Shown one piece after another: positions 54,601 to 63,215 of a DNA stretch of 64,000 nt; within the stretch, counting starts at the first letter, position 1; the number at the start of each line of letters is the position of its first letter. The stretch is from JADLDB01 sp040755835 (GTDB taxonomy: Bacteria; Myxococcota; Myxococcia; Myxococcales; Myxococcaceae). Where the stretch lies: the NCBI GenBank assembly GCA_040755835.1, contig JBFMAB010000036.1:1-64000 (forward strand). The letters are read 5' to 3'. The position numbers and the translations under genes were made by a program. The notes under the pieces are model-generated. The model did no database searches. It saw nothing but the letters and a program-made list of their open reading frames with translations, and was not told the origin of the DNA.

Positions 54601-56794
54601 CGGCGCACGACGACACGCCGTCCCCGTCGAGGTCGAAGCCGTCGTCGACCACGCCATCGCAATCCTCGTCGAGTCCGTCGCAGGTGGCTTCGGGATCGCC
54701 CACGCCGCCATCGACGGACTGGGGCACGCCGCCGTCACTCAGGAGCGCCGGGGTGCGCTCGTTCATGCAGGGGCCCACGCCGACGCCGTTGGTGCAGGTC
54801 TGGGTTCCGTCGCGGCACTGGCCCACGCCACGGGTGTTGGGCGGACCGGAGTAGCAGGCGGTGGCCACGCCGTCGACGGTGCCGTCGCAGTCGTTGTCCT
54901 TGTTGTCGCAGATCTCCGGGGCACCGGGCTTGATGGCCGGGTCCGTGTCGTTGCAGTCGCCGCCGCACGACGAGACGCCGTCCATGTCCTGGTCGAAGGC
55001 GCCGTCGTCGACGGTGCCGTCGCAGTCCTCGTCGCGCATGTCGCACAGAGCCTCGGGGCCGGCGGGGTCGCTCGCCGGCGTCACCTGGTTCGCGCACAGC
55101 CCCCACGCGCCCTGCGCGCTGCACGTCTGGGTGCCGGCGACGCAGGCGCCCCTGGGCGCGCACGTCGGGCCGGGGCAGGTGCCGGTGTACGTGTCGGGGG
55201 TGACGAACATGCCCGAGAAGCACGCGCGTGGCGGGACGTCGTCCAGCTGCCCGTTGCAGTTGTTGTCGACGGTGTCGCACGTCTCCACGGCGCCGGGCTT
55301 CACGGTGGCGTCGCCGTCGTTGCAGTCGCACGCCGGGGCCGCCGGCGCGCCGCACGTCATGCACGCGCGGCTTCCGTCGTTGTCGGCGTCGGTGATGAGG
55401 CCGTCGTCCACCTGGCCGTCGCAGTCGTCGTCCAGCGCGTTGCACACCTCGGCGGTGGGCATCGTCTGGCCGGTGCACGCGCCGTACGCGCCGCCCGAGC
55501 AGGTTTGTGTGCCGCGGCGGCACTGGCCGCGCGGTGTGCAGGTGGGGCCCGGGCAGGTGCCGCCATAGGTTCCAGCCGGCCCGTCGAAGCAGAAGCGCGA
55601 TGGGACGTTGTCGTCGACGAGGCCATCGCAGTCGTTGTCGAGGCCGTCGCAGATCTCGGCCGACGGATTGACGTTGCGCACGCACACCAGCGCGCCACCC
55701 TGGCAGCGCTCGGTGCCCGGCCCGCACACGCCCAGTTGGCCGGTGTTGCACGTCGCACCGGCGATGCCGTCGTCGACGGTACCGTCGCAGTCGTTGTCGA
55801 GGCCGTCGCAGATCTCCGCGGTGGGCAGCACCTGGCCGGGCGTGGACGCGTTGCACGCCGGGAAGGCGCCCGCAGTACACGCCTGCGCGGGCCCGGCGCA
55901 CACGCCCCGCGGGGCGCAGGTGGGGCCGGGGCAGGTGCCGGTGTACGTGCCCGCTGGGCCCGTGTAGCAAACCTGGTTGACGCCATCGTCGACGGAGCCG
56001 TCGCAGTCGTCGTCGACGTTGTTGCACGTCTCTGCCAACGGGCCCTGGTTGCGGACGCACTGGACGCTGCCGCCGGTGCAGGTGAGGGTGCCCGCCGCAC
56101 AGCGTCCCGGCTGGGTGGTGGTGCAGGACGCGCCGCCGCCGGGGTTGCCGTCGTCGACGGTGCCGTCGCAATCGTTGTCGAGGCCGTCACACGTCTCGGT
56201 CCCGGGGAGCGTCTGGCCGGGGGTCGATGCGGTGCACGCGGGGAACGCGCCACCGGTGCAGGTCTGCGCCACGCCCGCGCAGATGCCGCGCGGCGCGCAG
56301 TTCGGTCCGGGGCAGGTGCCGGTGTACGAGCCCGCGGGCCCCGTGTAGCAGACGCGGGTGAGATTCTCGTCCGTCTGCCCGTTGCAGTCGTTGTCGAGGC
56401 CATCGCACGTCTCGGCGCTGGGCCCGGTGTTTCGGTTGCACTGAATGGTGCCCGACACGCACGCGGTGGTGCCGGCGCTGCACACGCCCGCCTGGCCGGT
56501 GGTGCACGCCATGCCGCCGCCGGGGTTGCCTTCGTCCGCGGCGCCGCTGCAGTTGTTGTCCTGGTTGTCGCAGACCTCCGCGGCCGCGCCGTTGGGGCAG
56601 CTGGGGCCGCGAATGGCCGCTGCCGCCGGGTTCTGCGTCACGCTGTCGGCGCAGTCGCCCTGGGCGACGGTGCACCCATCCAGGTCGCAGTCGTTCTCCG
56701 GGTTGTTCGGCAACGAGGGCACGCACACGGCCATCGCCGGCGTGGACAGCAGCACCGTCGCCGCGCACGCGAGGGACGCAAAGAGGGAACGCAT
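51644..56794 (-). CDS. Giant MopE-repeat protein with internal MYXO-CTERM and C-terminal VWA domain
   Basis: A 1716-residue exported protein (signal ASLACAATVLLSTPAMA). Residues about 30-1110 hold some 19 cysteine-rich MopE-type repeats of the form EVCDGLDNDCDGTVDDG, many followed by DGDGVSSCxGDCNDxxPxxxPG, which look like Ca-binding or metal-binding acidic loops. Near residue 1150 comes a complete MYXO-CTERM-like tail: SCGCMSAPD, a hydrophobic run and an Arg cluster. Instead of stopping, the frame continues through RSALGLVLAMASALLTLGCP (about 1190), itself a lipoprotein signal, an Asp/Gly linker and a VWA domain (about 1455-1640: MIDAS FLFVVDNSASM, then VITTDSD and VVFVSDEENTG). It looks like two genes fused after loss of the stop between them. 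ATG 56794 follows the stop of the upstream gene by 2 bp, same operon. Confidence 0.88.
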   Translation of the reverse strand: MRSLFASLACAATVLLSTPAMAVCVPSLPNNPENDCDLDGCTVAQGDCADSVTQNPAAAAIRGPSCPNGAAAEVCDNQDNNCSGAADEGNPGGGMACTTGQAGVCSAGTTACVSGTIQCNRNTGPSAETCDGLDNDCNGQTDENLTRVCYTGPAGSYTGTCPGPNCAPRGICAGVAQTCTGGAFPACTASTPGQTLPGTETCDGLDNDCDGTVDDGNPGGGASCTTTQPGRCAAGTLTCTGGSVQCVRNQGPLAETCNNVDDDCDGSVDDGVNQVCYTGPAGTYTGTCPGPTCAPRGVCAGPAQACTAGAFPACNASTPGQVLPTAEICDGLDNDCDGTVDDGIAGATCNTGQLGVCGPGTERCQGGALVCVRNVNPSAEICDGLDNDCDGLVDDNVPSRFCFDGPAGTYGGTCPGPTCTPRGQCRRGTQTCSGGAYGACTGQTMPTAEVCNALDDDCDGQVDDGLITDADNDGSRACMTCGAPAAPACDCNDGDATVKPGAVETCDTVDNNCNGQLDDVPPRACFSGMFVTPDTYTGTCPGPTCAPRGACVAGTQTCSAQGAWGLCANQVTPASDPAGPEALCDMRDEDCDGTVDDGAFDQDMDGVSSCGGDCNDTDPAIKPGAPEICDNKDNDCDGTVDGVATACYSGPPNTRGVGQCRDGTQTCTNGVGVGPCMNERTPALLSDGGVPQSVDGGVGDPEATCDGLDEDCDGVVDDGFDLDGDGVSSCAGDCDDRDPFNRPGGRERCDCKDNNCNGQVDEGQVCLGAPCHDFDSDGVTNCRGDCDDGNAAVGPHRSEKWGNSVDDDCDGAVDEDTDEDGDGVSVRQGDCDDRFPAINPTAAEVCDGFDNNCDGRVDEGFDQDGDFASVCAGDCDDMDPARSPFRKEVCGNSVDDNCDGRIDEDTDADGDGVSTCQGDCNDYNAAVHPAAGAVAAATEVCDGQDNDCNGQADEGFDGDGDFVATCFGDCNDADPSVNPRVYEVPANNKDDDCDGQVDEGAVDVDMDGFSPFCGDCNDSDPNIHPHAAEVCDRVDNDCDAYVDSAPGRYDLCAVCFDADGDGQTNCDGDCNDADPSIYRGAPELCDLKDNDCDGDTDVDPSTGLRVCVHDGGTEADAGVDGGATTDDAGTGGGGSGGGGGSGAPRPVVATSCGCMSAPDVATLAVLALLGLALRGRHGRRLGSSRRSALGLVLAMASALLTLGCPSALTVPQDDAGVADGGNDGGLDGGADAGFIPGPDWPCPTLTPLETRGTPLPGTLNVFASTARYQVSTKDVAQAVLLDDAAADVAGFVLRRPVPPDVNPSDPTALDVIAARELAALSNLPGSPLVRDRNERFSRVYPDAQMALNYSHGEQVLFPSPTTAFSVRNRLLTQFSGLPPDALAPLPTAAQAFAQDAHMVYVFFRVTQTDLFIGAAVTPLDRFRENQPALSDLTNGSHLSGRNPLINYDCEARRSPALRTDFLFVVDNSASMLEEQTALVNAADSLFDAFQRSGLDFRVGVITTDSDVLRGQGFTNQLAQFKSDVRVGINGNGFEMGVEFALRAIRLAKTPGQPEAYRVRDDAGLVVVFVSDEENTGLEPIAAYAQAFNDEKAVAFAIVGPNPAGCTRVGLGQAAAGSQYIELAARTGGSTGSICNPNITEVVEEILFGAIGASSKSPLNRRPISGSLAVETTARIPRTRVNGFDYDPATNTVLFFGSVPAEGTSFNAAYAYFTYIQ

Positions 56795-56796
56795 GG

Positions 56797-58143
56797 TCAG
56801 AAAAAAGCTCCGAGTTCGAGGGCGAAGAAGCCGCGGGTGTCGACGACGCTGACGCCGGCGTTGGACATGGACAGGCGGGACAGGCGCGCGCCGCCGCGAG
56901 CGAAGAGGACGGACCACGGGCGCGCTTCGATCCACGCCTCGCCCGAGACGCTGAAGGCGGGCGTGGCGTCGGGCCCCCCCATGAGGAAGCGCGGCCCGAC
57001 GCTGACGTCGAGGGACACGAGGTCGCGGTAGAGCGCCTGGCGTACCCGCAGTTGCAAGTCGACGCCGCGGTACGTCGCGCTCACCACCGGCAGGCTGCAG
57101 GCGAAGCGCGTCTGCTCCTGCGAGAAGCCGGCGCCGAGGCCGACGCGGGGAAGGTAGGCGTTCTCTCCGAAGCGGTAACGGAAAGTGCCGCGCACCTGCA
57201 CGTCGTCTTCCGTCATGTCGCACGTCTGCCCCTGGACGCTGCCGGACGTGCCGCGGGCGCGGACGAAGGCGCGCCGGTAGTGCAGCTCGGCCGCGAGGTC
57301 GGCCCACCGCGCCGCCTTCGTCCCGTCGAAGAAGTGCAGCGGCTGCAGCTGCGCGCTGACGCCCAGGCCGAGGACGGTGCCATTCTGCAGCTGCGCGAGG
57401 TCCGCTGACGCTTCCCCGCCCACCGAAAGGCCGCGCGTCACGACGCCCGGGCCCACGGCGATGGACAGCCGAGGGGCGCCGCGCTGGGGGCCGAAGGGCC
57501 TGGGGGCAGGCTGCGTCACCTGCGGCGGGGCGAACTCTTCTTCCACCACCTGCTCGACCGGAGGCGGCCTGGCCGCGGCGATCGCGGCGTCACGCGCCGC
57601 CTGGGCCTGCTTCGCGAGTTCCTTCAGCTTCGACGCCAGCGACGCCGCCATGGCCGTCGCAGCCGCCGGCTTGATGCCCGCTGCGCCGCCGATGACCACT
57701 TCAGCGGCACGCCTGCCGCCGGAGTCCGCGATGTACCCCTTCAGCGTCTCGTTCGCCCCCGGCTCGAAGGAGATGAGCCACGCCACGTTCAGCGCTCGCG
57801 CCAGCTTCGCCTGCGCCTCCGGCGCGTTCGCCTGCGCCGCGGAGATGCCGGCCTTCGCCAGCGCGCCCTGCGTCACATCAGCGGGGATCACCTTGCCGCC
57901 GAGCTCCTTTGTCATCGCCTCGACGAGGCGCGCGTGCGCGGCGGTATTCCACTTGTACGTCGTCCTGGTGGTGTCGACGCCGACGAAGCCGCCCTGTTTC
58001 GCCGTCAGCCTGACGGTCGGAGGCAAGAGCGCGACGGACTCCAGATCCGCGGGCGCGGAGAGGTCGAGTTCGAGATCGCCTTGCGCCAACGCGACCGCCG
58101 CCGTCAGCGCGACGCACACCACGAGGGGCCGAGGACTCAGCAT
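56797..58143 (-). CDS. Exported protein with predicted C-terminal outer-membrane beta-barrel
   Basis: A 448-residue protein with signal peptide (LVVCVALTAAVALAQ). The N-terminal half (about 40-205) is an alpha/beta domain (LVEAMTKELGGKVIPADVTQ, LNVAWLISFEPGANETLKGY). A Pro-rich linker is followed by Gly/aromatic strands with alternating pattern (GLGVSAQLQPLHFF, LAAELHYRRAFVRARGTSG, VRGTFRYRFGENAYLPRVGL, GVDLQLRVRQALYRDLVSLD) ending in GFFALELGAFF, a terminal Phe as in outer-membrane barrels. First gene of an operon with the MopE/VWA protein, suggesting an outer-membrane partner. The ATG has GAGGAG 12 bp upstream. Confidence 0.82.
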   Translation of the reverse strand: MLSPRPLVVCVALTAAVALAQGDLELDLSAPADLESVALLPPTVRLTAKQGGFVGVDTTRTTYKWNTAAHARLVEAMTKELGGKVIPADVTQGALAKAGISAAQANAPEAQAKLARALNVAWLISFEPGANETLKGYIADSGGRRAAEVVIGGAAGIKPAAATAMAASLASKLKELAKQAQAARDAAIAAARPPPVEQVVEEEFAPPQVTQPAPRPFGPQRGAPRLSIAVGPGVVTRGLSVGGEASADLAQLQNGTVLGLGVSAQLQPLHFFDGTKAARWADLAAELHYRRAFVRARGTSGSVQGQTCDMTEDDVQVRGTFRYRFGENAYLPRVGLGAGFSQEQTRFACSLPVVSATYRGVDLQLRVRQALYRDLVSLDVSVGPRFLMGGPDATPAFSVSGEAWIEARPWSVLFARGGARLSRLSMSNAGVSVVDTRGFFALELGAFF

Positions 58144-58306
58144 GCCGGGCAGATGCTCCTCGACCCGCAGGCTACCACGCGGCAGCGCTCCAGGGCTCCG
58201 CGGCCGATGTGGGTGTCGCAGGGCTCGCGCCTCCTTCGCCCGCCGCGACGGCCGTGGGCGCCCCGGGGCCCTGCGGCTCCGGGCCTGGTCGGGTCGTCCC
58301 GCCCGG

Positions 58307-59728
58307 CTACCGGTCGACCAGCGCCCCGTCCGCGGGGCCGCACGACGGATCGGGCGGCGGCGTCTCACCGGCGGGCTCGACGAAGCGCTCGTCGTCCATC
58401 GCGTCCAGCCCCGGCATCGCGCGGTCCGCCAAGAGACGCCCCAGGTTCCACCCGCCGATGCTGGCGGTCGCCTGCCGCGTCGCCGCGCGCTCGCGCAGGT
58501 GCAGCCGCAGCATCCTCCGGCGCTCCGCGTCGAGGCCCGGCAGCCCCGCCACCAGCGCCGGCGCCGCGTCGTCGGACAGCCCGAGGTGGTACCAGGTGTC
58601 GAAGGTGCCGCCGAGCCGCAGGTTGTGGCGCACGATCATCGCGTCGGGCCGGAGCGCCGTCAGCGTGAAGAGCGACGCCGCCACCAACGCCAGCGCGCCG
58701 GGCACGAAGCGCTCCCGCGCCACCCAGAGCGTCACCGCGCGCCAGCACATCACCGCCCCGACGAGGACGAGCCCCGCGTGGGCCATGATCCGCAGCCGCG
58801 TGAGGCCGTAGGCGTCCTCGTACCGCGCGAGCCGCGCCACGCCCGACAGCACCATCGGCAGTGTGCTGACGACCAGCGCGCCGGCGAGCGCGCGGAAGGC
58901 GTGCTGTTGCGCCGGCGTGGCGAGCGCCGTGCGCGCCGGCAGCGCCATCAGCAGCACGAGGATGACGAGCGCCGCGCCGAGGAGTTGGAAGAAGCCCTCG
59001 TGCGCCGCCTCCGCGTAGGAGACGCCCGGCGGCAGCGCGCAGGTGTCCGGCGACAGCGCGCAGTCCCACGTCGTGGCGCCGAAGGCGAACAGCACCGCGC
59101 TCAGCGTGGCCAGCAACGCGTACGCCTCGGCGGGTTTCAGCGCGCGGCCGGGCTCCGCCGCGAGGGCCTGGCGATCGCGGCGCCGCGTCGCGAGCGCGAT
59201 GATGCCCACCAGCACCACCCCGGCGACCGCCGAGACGAACAGCCCGCGCACCAAGCGCGGCACGGGGATCGCCGCCAGCGCGTCCGCGAGCCCGCCCACG
59301 CGCGCGCCGAAGGCCGCGTCGCCCGACGCGAGCAGCGCCGTCACCAGCAGCACCGGCGGCGCGACGATCGCGAGCAGCCGCAGCACCGCCGGCGCCTCCT
59401 GCGTCACCTTCGAGCCGTCGAGCGCCGCCTTCGCCTCACGCGCGCTCAGCACCGCGCCCGCGCGCACCGCGGACACGCCGACGCCGAACGGCGCCCCGAG
59501 GAGCCTCCACGGCGACAGGCGCTCGAGCGGCGCCTCGCCCGTCCAGCCGTGGATCGCCAGGGCGGCGAACACCGCGCCGGTGAGGATCTCGAGGCCCGTC
59601 AGCCAGCCCGCGTCCTGCACCGCGCCGCACGAGCAGAGCAGGGCGGCCGTCACCAGGAGCCAGCGGTGGCCCTTCGCCGACTGCCAGCCCTCGGGGTGGC
59701 GCCCACGGTCGAGCGGCACAATCGCCAT
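58307..59728 (-). CDS. Multi-pass membrane protein (DUF4173/DUF4153-like)
   Basis: A 473-residue inner-membrane protein with about ten hydrophobic segments. The family signature VSYAEAAHEGFFQLLGAALV (about residues 240-259) matches the DUF4173 pattern (YAEYxRxGFFxL), followed by YGLTRLRIMAHAGLVLVG and LNARRAR-like counterparts (TLWVARERFVPGALA). The C-terminal 120 residues are soluble (DTWYHLGLSDDAAPALVAGL). ATG 59728 was chosen for the well-formed start MAIVPLDRGRH. No partner is seen; function of this family is unknown. Confidence 0.86.
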   Translation of the reverse strand: MAIVPLDRGRHPEGWQSAKGHRWLLVTAALLCSCGAVQDAGWLTGLEILTGAVFAALAIHGWTGEAPLERLSPWRLLGAPFGVGVSAVRAGAVLSAREAKAALDGSKVTQEAPAVLRLLAIVAPPVLLVTALLASGDAAFGARVGGLADALAAIPVPRLVRGLFVSAVAGVVLVGIIALATRRRDRQALAAEPGRALKPAEAYALLATLSAVLFAFGATTWDCALSPDTCALPPGVSYAEAAHEGFFQLLGAALVILVLLMALPARTALATPAQQHAFRALAGALVVSTLPMVLSGVARLARYEDAYGLTRLRIMAHAGLVLVGAVMCWRAVTLWVARERFVPGALALVAASLFTLTALRPDAMIVRHNLRLGGTFDTWYHLGLSDDAAPALVAGLPGLDAERRRMLRLHLRERAATRQATASIGGWNLGRLLADRAMPGLDAMDDERFVEPAGETPPPDPSCGPADGALVDR

Positions 59729-60172
59729 TGTGAAGTGCGACTCGGCTCCGTGCCGGACGGGCCCGGGCGGCTCTTCGTGCCGGCGCCGCAGACGCGGGGC
59801 GGCGGGCCTGGGCAGCAGGCGTGACGGGCAAGTGGCGCCCAACTCGACCAGTCCTGTCCCGGCGGCTGGGCGCGCCAGGTTGACCCGGCCGGCGGTGCTG
59901 CCGGCCGCCGCAGCGACACTGGAGGACGCCGGTGCCGCAGGTGCGCCGGTGCAGCGAAGTCCAGTTGAGGCACGGCGGTGGTGGCGTCGCCGCGGCGAGG
60001 GTGGTGAAATCTCCGCGCCGGCGCCCCTTGCGTCAGGACGGGGCGGAGCAGCTTCGCGTCGGGGCGGGGGCGCCGTGGAAGCCGGCGCGGGAGCTGTTGG
60101 GCGTCAGCGTCGCCGCGACGCGTGAGACGGAAGCTGCCAGTGCGCCGGCCTTCGAATTGAGCGATGGCCGTT
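59729..60172. other. Intergenic stretch without a supported gene
   Basis: This 444-bp gap lies between the start of the DUF4173 gene and the end of the next minus-strand gene. Several GC-rich frames are open (59932-60249 plus strand is the longest plausible) but all are Arg/Pro/Ala-rich low-complexity sequence with no recognisable motif. Promoter elements of the DUF4173 gene must lie at its left end. Confidence 0.5.
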
Positions 60173-61363
60173 TCAAGGGGCTCGCGTTTCGGGGGCCTCG
60201 TGCGCGGGCGCCCGGCGCTCGTAGTCCTCGAACCAGTTGGGTGTCGTGACGGCTACGACGGTGCCGCCGATGATGGTGCGGCTGAAAGGTACCCACCGCA
60301 GCGGCACGCGAGGCGCGTCGCAGATGAGGCCGGGGCCGTCGACACAGAAGATCTTGGTGGTGGCCGGGAACTGACCGTCGCTCGAGCGGGCCGTCCAGGC
60401 GCGCCGCAGCCGGCGCAATCGACAGCTGCTGTTCGCCAGCGCGCGGTCGAGCGCGGCGTAGCGGTCCGGCAGCTCATCTTCGAGCAATGCCCGGAGGGCG
60501 TGCGCTTGTCCCAGACCTTCCCTCAGCGCCGGACACTCGCCCACGCGGAGCGGCCGGGCAGCGAGCGGTCCTTCAGCCAGAAGTGAGGTGACGGCATTGG
60601 CAGCCCAAAGCACGGCGCGGAGCCCGTCGGCGTCTTCTTCGGACACCGGTGTCCAGCCGGATACGTCGAGTTCGCGCTCGAGTGCTGCTGCGTGCGCCCG
60701 CCGCTCCAGGCCCAGGAGCGAAACAGCGGTGGCGGCTCCGACGAGGTGTTCGGTCGAGTAGGCGAGGCGGGCGAGGTGGCGAACTTCCGCCGCGGCCCGG
60801 ACGACGTCGCCCTGCTCGAGCCCTTGCAGCAGGCGCACCTTCGCGAAGGTCTGAAGCGCCGTGAAATCAGGGAGCGGCTCGGTCAGCGGATCGAACGGAA
60901 TCGCGGCGAGCGGCGACTCCTCACCTTCGATGTCCCAGGAGCCGAACGCCTCGAGCCGGGAAAGCCAGCCGACGTCGATCGACAGGACTTCCGGGTCTTC
61001 GAGGTCGAGCCAGGCGCGACCGGTGGCGGCCTTGAGCCGCTCCACCACGGTTGTGGGCAGGGGCGCCCGGGGCCCGGGAATTCCGCCATCGGTGCGTTCC
61101 CACCCGACGTGCTCCGCGAACAGCCTGGCTGCGTCGCCGCCAACGCCTGGTGCGAGCAACGGGTCGGTCGCCCAGCGGGCCTCGTCCCGGTCGATGTGAG
61201 CCCGATGCCGCTCGTACTGCTCGGACAACTGCCGACTCATCTCCCGACGGCGCTCGGTGGCCGTCGACGCCAGGACGGCGCCGCCCGCCACGCCTGCCGC
61301 CAGGAAGATTCCGCAGAGCGCGACGACGACCACGGCGATGCGACGTTTCACGCAGACCCCCAT
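60173..61363 (-). CDS. Hypothetical single-pass membrane protein
   Basis: A 396-residue protein with an N-terminal membrane anchor (AVVVVALCGIFLAAGVAGGA, about residues 9-28) and a large extracytoplasmic or cytoplasmic helical part (SEQYERHRAHIDRDEARWAT, LLQGLEQGDVVRAAAEVRHL, LVGAATAVSLLGLERRAHAA). No named family. The start is uncertain: ATG 61363 or GTG 61351 (GGGGGT 5 bp upstream). It is the third gene of a minus-strand set that begins with the DWG kinase; the previous gene ends 13 bp before. Confidence 0.75.
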   Translation of the reverse strand: MGVCVKRRIAVVVVALCGIFLAAGVAGGAVLASTATERRREMSRQLSEQYERHRAHIDRDEARWATDPLLAPGVGGDAARLFAEHVGWERTDGGIPGPRAPLPTTVVERLKAATGRAWLDLEDPEVLSIDVGWLSRLEAFGSWDIEGEESPLAAIPFDPLTEPLPDFTALQTFAKVRLLQGLEQGDVVRAAAEVRHLARLAYSTEHLVGAATAVSLLGLERRAHAAALERELDVSGWTPVSEEDADGLRAVLWAANAVTSLLAEGPLAARPLRVGECPALREGLGQAHALRALLEDELPDRYAALDRALANSSCRLRRLRRAWTARSSDGQFPATTKIFCVDGPGLICDAPRVPLRWVPFSRTIIGGTVVAVTTPNWFEDYERRAPAHEAPETRAP

Positions 61364-61376
61364 CGGAGGGCATTTT

Positions 61377-61862
61377 TCATTCACGCTGCTCGACCCCTCC
61401 TCGCGGACCAGACTGTACCCAGAGTCGCTCGTCGCGACGCGCCAGTCGACATCCGTGCTGGCGGCATGCGGCAGCGCCCGCGTCCTCACCGGAAGCTTCC
61501 CAGGCGGCGAGGTACGGACAGGCATCGTCGATCCCGCGCGCCGCGACGATGGACGGGCCTTTCGCAGTGCGACACCCAGCACGAAGCACGAAAGCTGCGC
61601 GCTGACGCCTGGCCACGTCGAAGGACACATGGTGGCCCGGCTCGAAGGGCGCGGTGAGGTGCACGGCGCCGGCGTGCGGCTCGCGCGCGACGTGCCGCGC
61701 CTTCGCTACCGGGCCCGCGGAGTCCCACAGCGCCTGGAAGGCGTTCAGCATCGGGTGCAACTCGTCCAGCGTCTGCCCGCCGCCGAAGCCGAGGATGAGC
61801 CCGAGCGCCGGGCGCAGCTCCACCGGGTGCGTTGCGGTGGAGGCCACCTCGAGGAGCACCAT
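61377..61862 (-). CDS. Hypothetical protein (161 aa)
   Basis: A short soluble protein. The first two thirds look well formed (VASTATHPVELRPALGLILG, GGGQTLDELHPMLNAFQALW, HVAREPHAGAVHLTAPFEPG), the end is richer in Arg, Cys and Gly. No family recognised. ATG 61862 lies 13 bp after the kinase stop, so cotranscription is likely. A frameshift near the C-terminus (about 61590) cannot be excluded because composition changes there. Confidence 0.55.
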   Translation of the reverse strand: MVLLEVASTATHPVELRPALGLILGFGGGQTLDELHPMLNAFQALWDSAGPVAKARHVAREPHAGAVHLTAPFEPGHHVSFDVARRQRAAFVLRAGCRTAKGPSIVAARGIDDACPYLAAWEASGEDAGAAACRQHGCRLARRDERLWVQSGPRGGVEQRE

Positions 61863-61875
61863 TCGGCCGTGGATT

Positions 61876-63093
61876 TCAGCTCATCAGTTTGAGCACCGCC
61901 ATCACCACGCCGGTCAGCGCCAGCGCGCCGACGACACCCATGCCGGCGATCGTACCGACCGGGGCCTTGTCCACCGCGCACGCCAGCTCCCGCAGCAGGC
62001 GCTTCGCGAAGGTCTGCGCGCACTGGACCCGGAACTCGCCGCGGACGATCCGCTGCAACATGTCCACCATCTCGTCGGCGGACTGGTAGCGCTGCGCGGG
62101 ATCCTTGCTCATGCCCTTCACGACGAACCAGCCGAGCTCGGCCGGCACAGGAGGCTGGGTGGGGTGCTGCTTGATGCTGAAGACCGTCGGCGCCACGGTG
62201 CGCACGCCGTCGAGCACCTCGGCGATGCTCTCCCGGCCGGCGAGGTAGTGCTCGAGGTACAGGAACTCGTGGAACAGCACCGCGAGGCTGTAGAGGTCGC
62301 TGCGCTGGTCGAGCTGGTCGTGCGCGCCGCGCGCCTGCTCGGGGCACATGTAGAGCGGCGTGCCCATCACCACGCCCAGCTGCGTCTCGAGCACGGTGCC
62401 GGTGCGCGGGTTCGCCGGCGGCGTCACCGCCTCGTCGCGCGCCGCCAGCTTCCGCGCCAGGCCCCAGTCCAGCACCGTCACCTCGCCGTACGGGCCCACC
62501 ATGATGTTCGCGGGCTTGAGATCGCGGTGGAGGAAGCCTTCGCGGTGCGCGTAGGCGATCGCATTCAAGACGCCGAGGAAGATCTGGATCCGCACCGAGA
62601 AGGGGTACCTCGCGTGCGCCTCCCGGTCGCCCGCCCGCAGCTTCGCGATGATCGTCTCCATTGTCTCGCCGCGCAGGTGTTTCATCACGAAGTAGTAGCG
62701 CCCGTTCTCGTCCACGCCGACGTCGTGCACCGGCATGATGTTCGGGTGCTCGAGCCGGCCGATGGTGCGGATCTCCTCCACGAAGCGCAGGATCGCGCCG
62801 AGGTCCGCCGCCGGGGGAATGCGCTTGAGCGCCACCGTCCGCTCGATGTCGTGATCCTTCACCAGCATCACCTCGCCCATGCCGCCCTCGCCGAGCAGCC
62901 CGAGCTCCTCGAAGCGCAGCCGGTGCGTAGCCGCCAGCTTCGGCTTCTCTCCTTCCCACTCCACCCGCGGGAGGATCGTCGTGCGGTGCGGCGCGCCGGC
63001 GTTCAGCGTCTTCACGGCGTGCTCGCCCGAGGGGCTCGGCAGCGTCTTGTCGGCGCTGGATTCGTGCTCGGTGTCGGCGGCGGGTAGGCTCAT
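61876..63093 (-). CDS. Ser/Thr protein kinase with C-terminal membrane anchor (DWG variant)
   Basis: A 405-residue kinase. After a 60-residue Ser/Pro-rich lead, the kinase domain (about 62-345) has the Gly loop LGEGGMGEVMLVKD, Lys in TVALKRI, catalytic LHRDLKPANIMVG, and YMCPEQARGAHDQLDQRSDLY. The magnesium motif is DWGLAR instead of DFG. The C-terminus has a hydrophobic helix (VGTIAGMGVVGALALTGVVM, about 377-396), so the catalytic part is at the inner face and no outside sensor follows. ATG 63093 is preferred over the GTG just before it. First gene of a three-gene set. Confidence 0.9.
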   Translation of the reverse strand: MSLPAADTEHESSADKTLPSPSGEHAVKTLNAGAPHRTTILPRVEWEGEKPKLAATHRLRFEELGLLGEGGMGEVMLVKDHDIERTVALKRIPPAADLGAILRFVEEIRTIGRLEHPNIMPVHDVGVDENGRYYFVMKHLRGETMETIIAKLRAGDREAHARYPFSVRIQIFLGVLNAIAYAHREGFLHRDLKPANIMVGPYGEVTVLDWGLARKLAARDEAVTPPANPRTGTVLETQLGVVMGTPLYMCPEQARGAHDQLDQRSDLYSLAVLFHEFLYLEHYLAGRESIAEVLDGVRTVAPTVFSIKQHPTQPPVPAELGWFVVKGMSKDPAQRYQSADEMVDMLQRIVRGEFRVQCAQTFAKRLLRELACAVDKAPVGTIAGMGVVGALALTGVVMAVLKLMS

Positions 63094-63215
63094 CACCGGT
63101 GCATCGTAGCGGCGGCGATCGCCCGGAACCTTGAAGAAGCGTTGGTTGCCGGTGGGCGGATGTGCGCGGGCCGTTCTGCGGTAGGCTGGGCGCCTTCCGT
63201 TTCGCGGGGGGATTC

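Noticed and set aside
53264..57031. A 1255-codon plus-strand frame with repeated VAVAVGVE-like text
   Set aside because: It is the complement of the repeated MopE motifs, so repeats appear in both strands; the minus strand has the signal peptide and cysteines.
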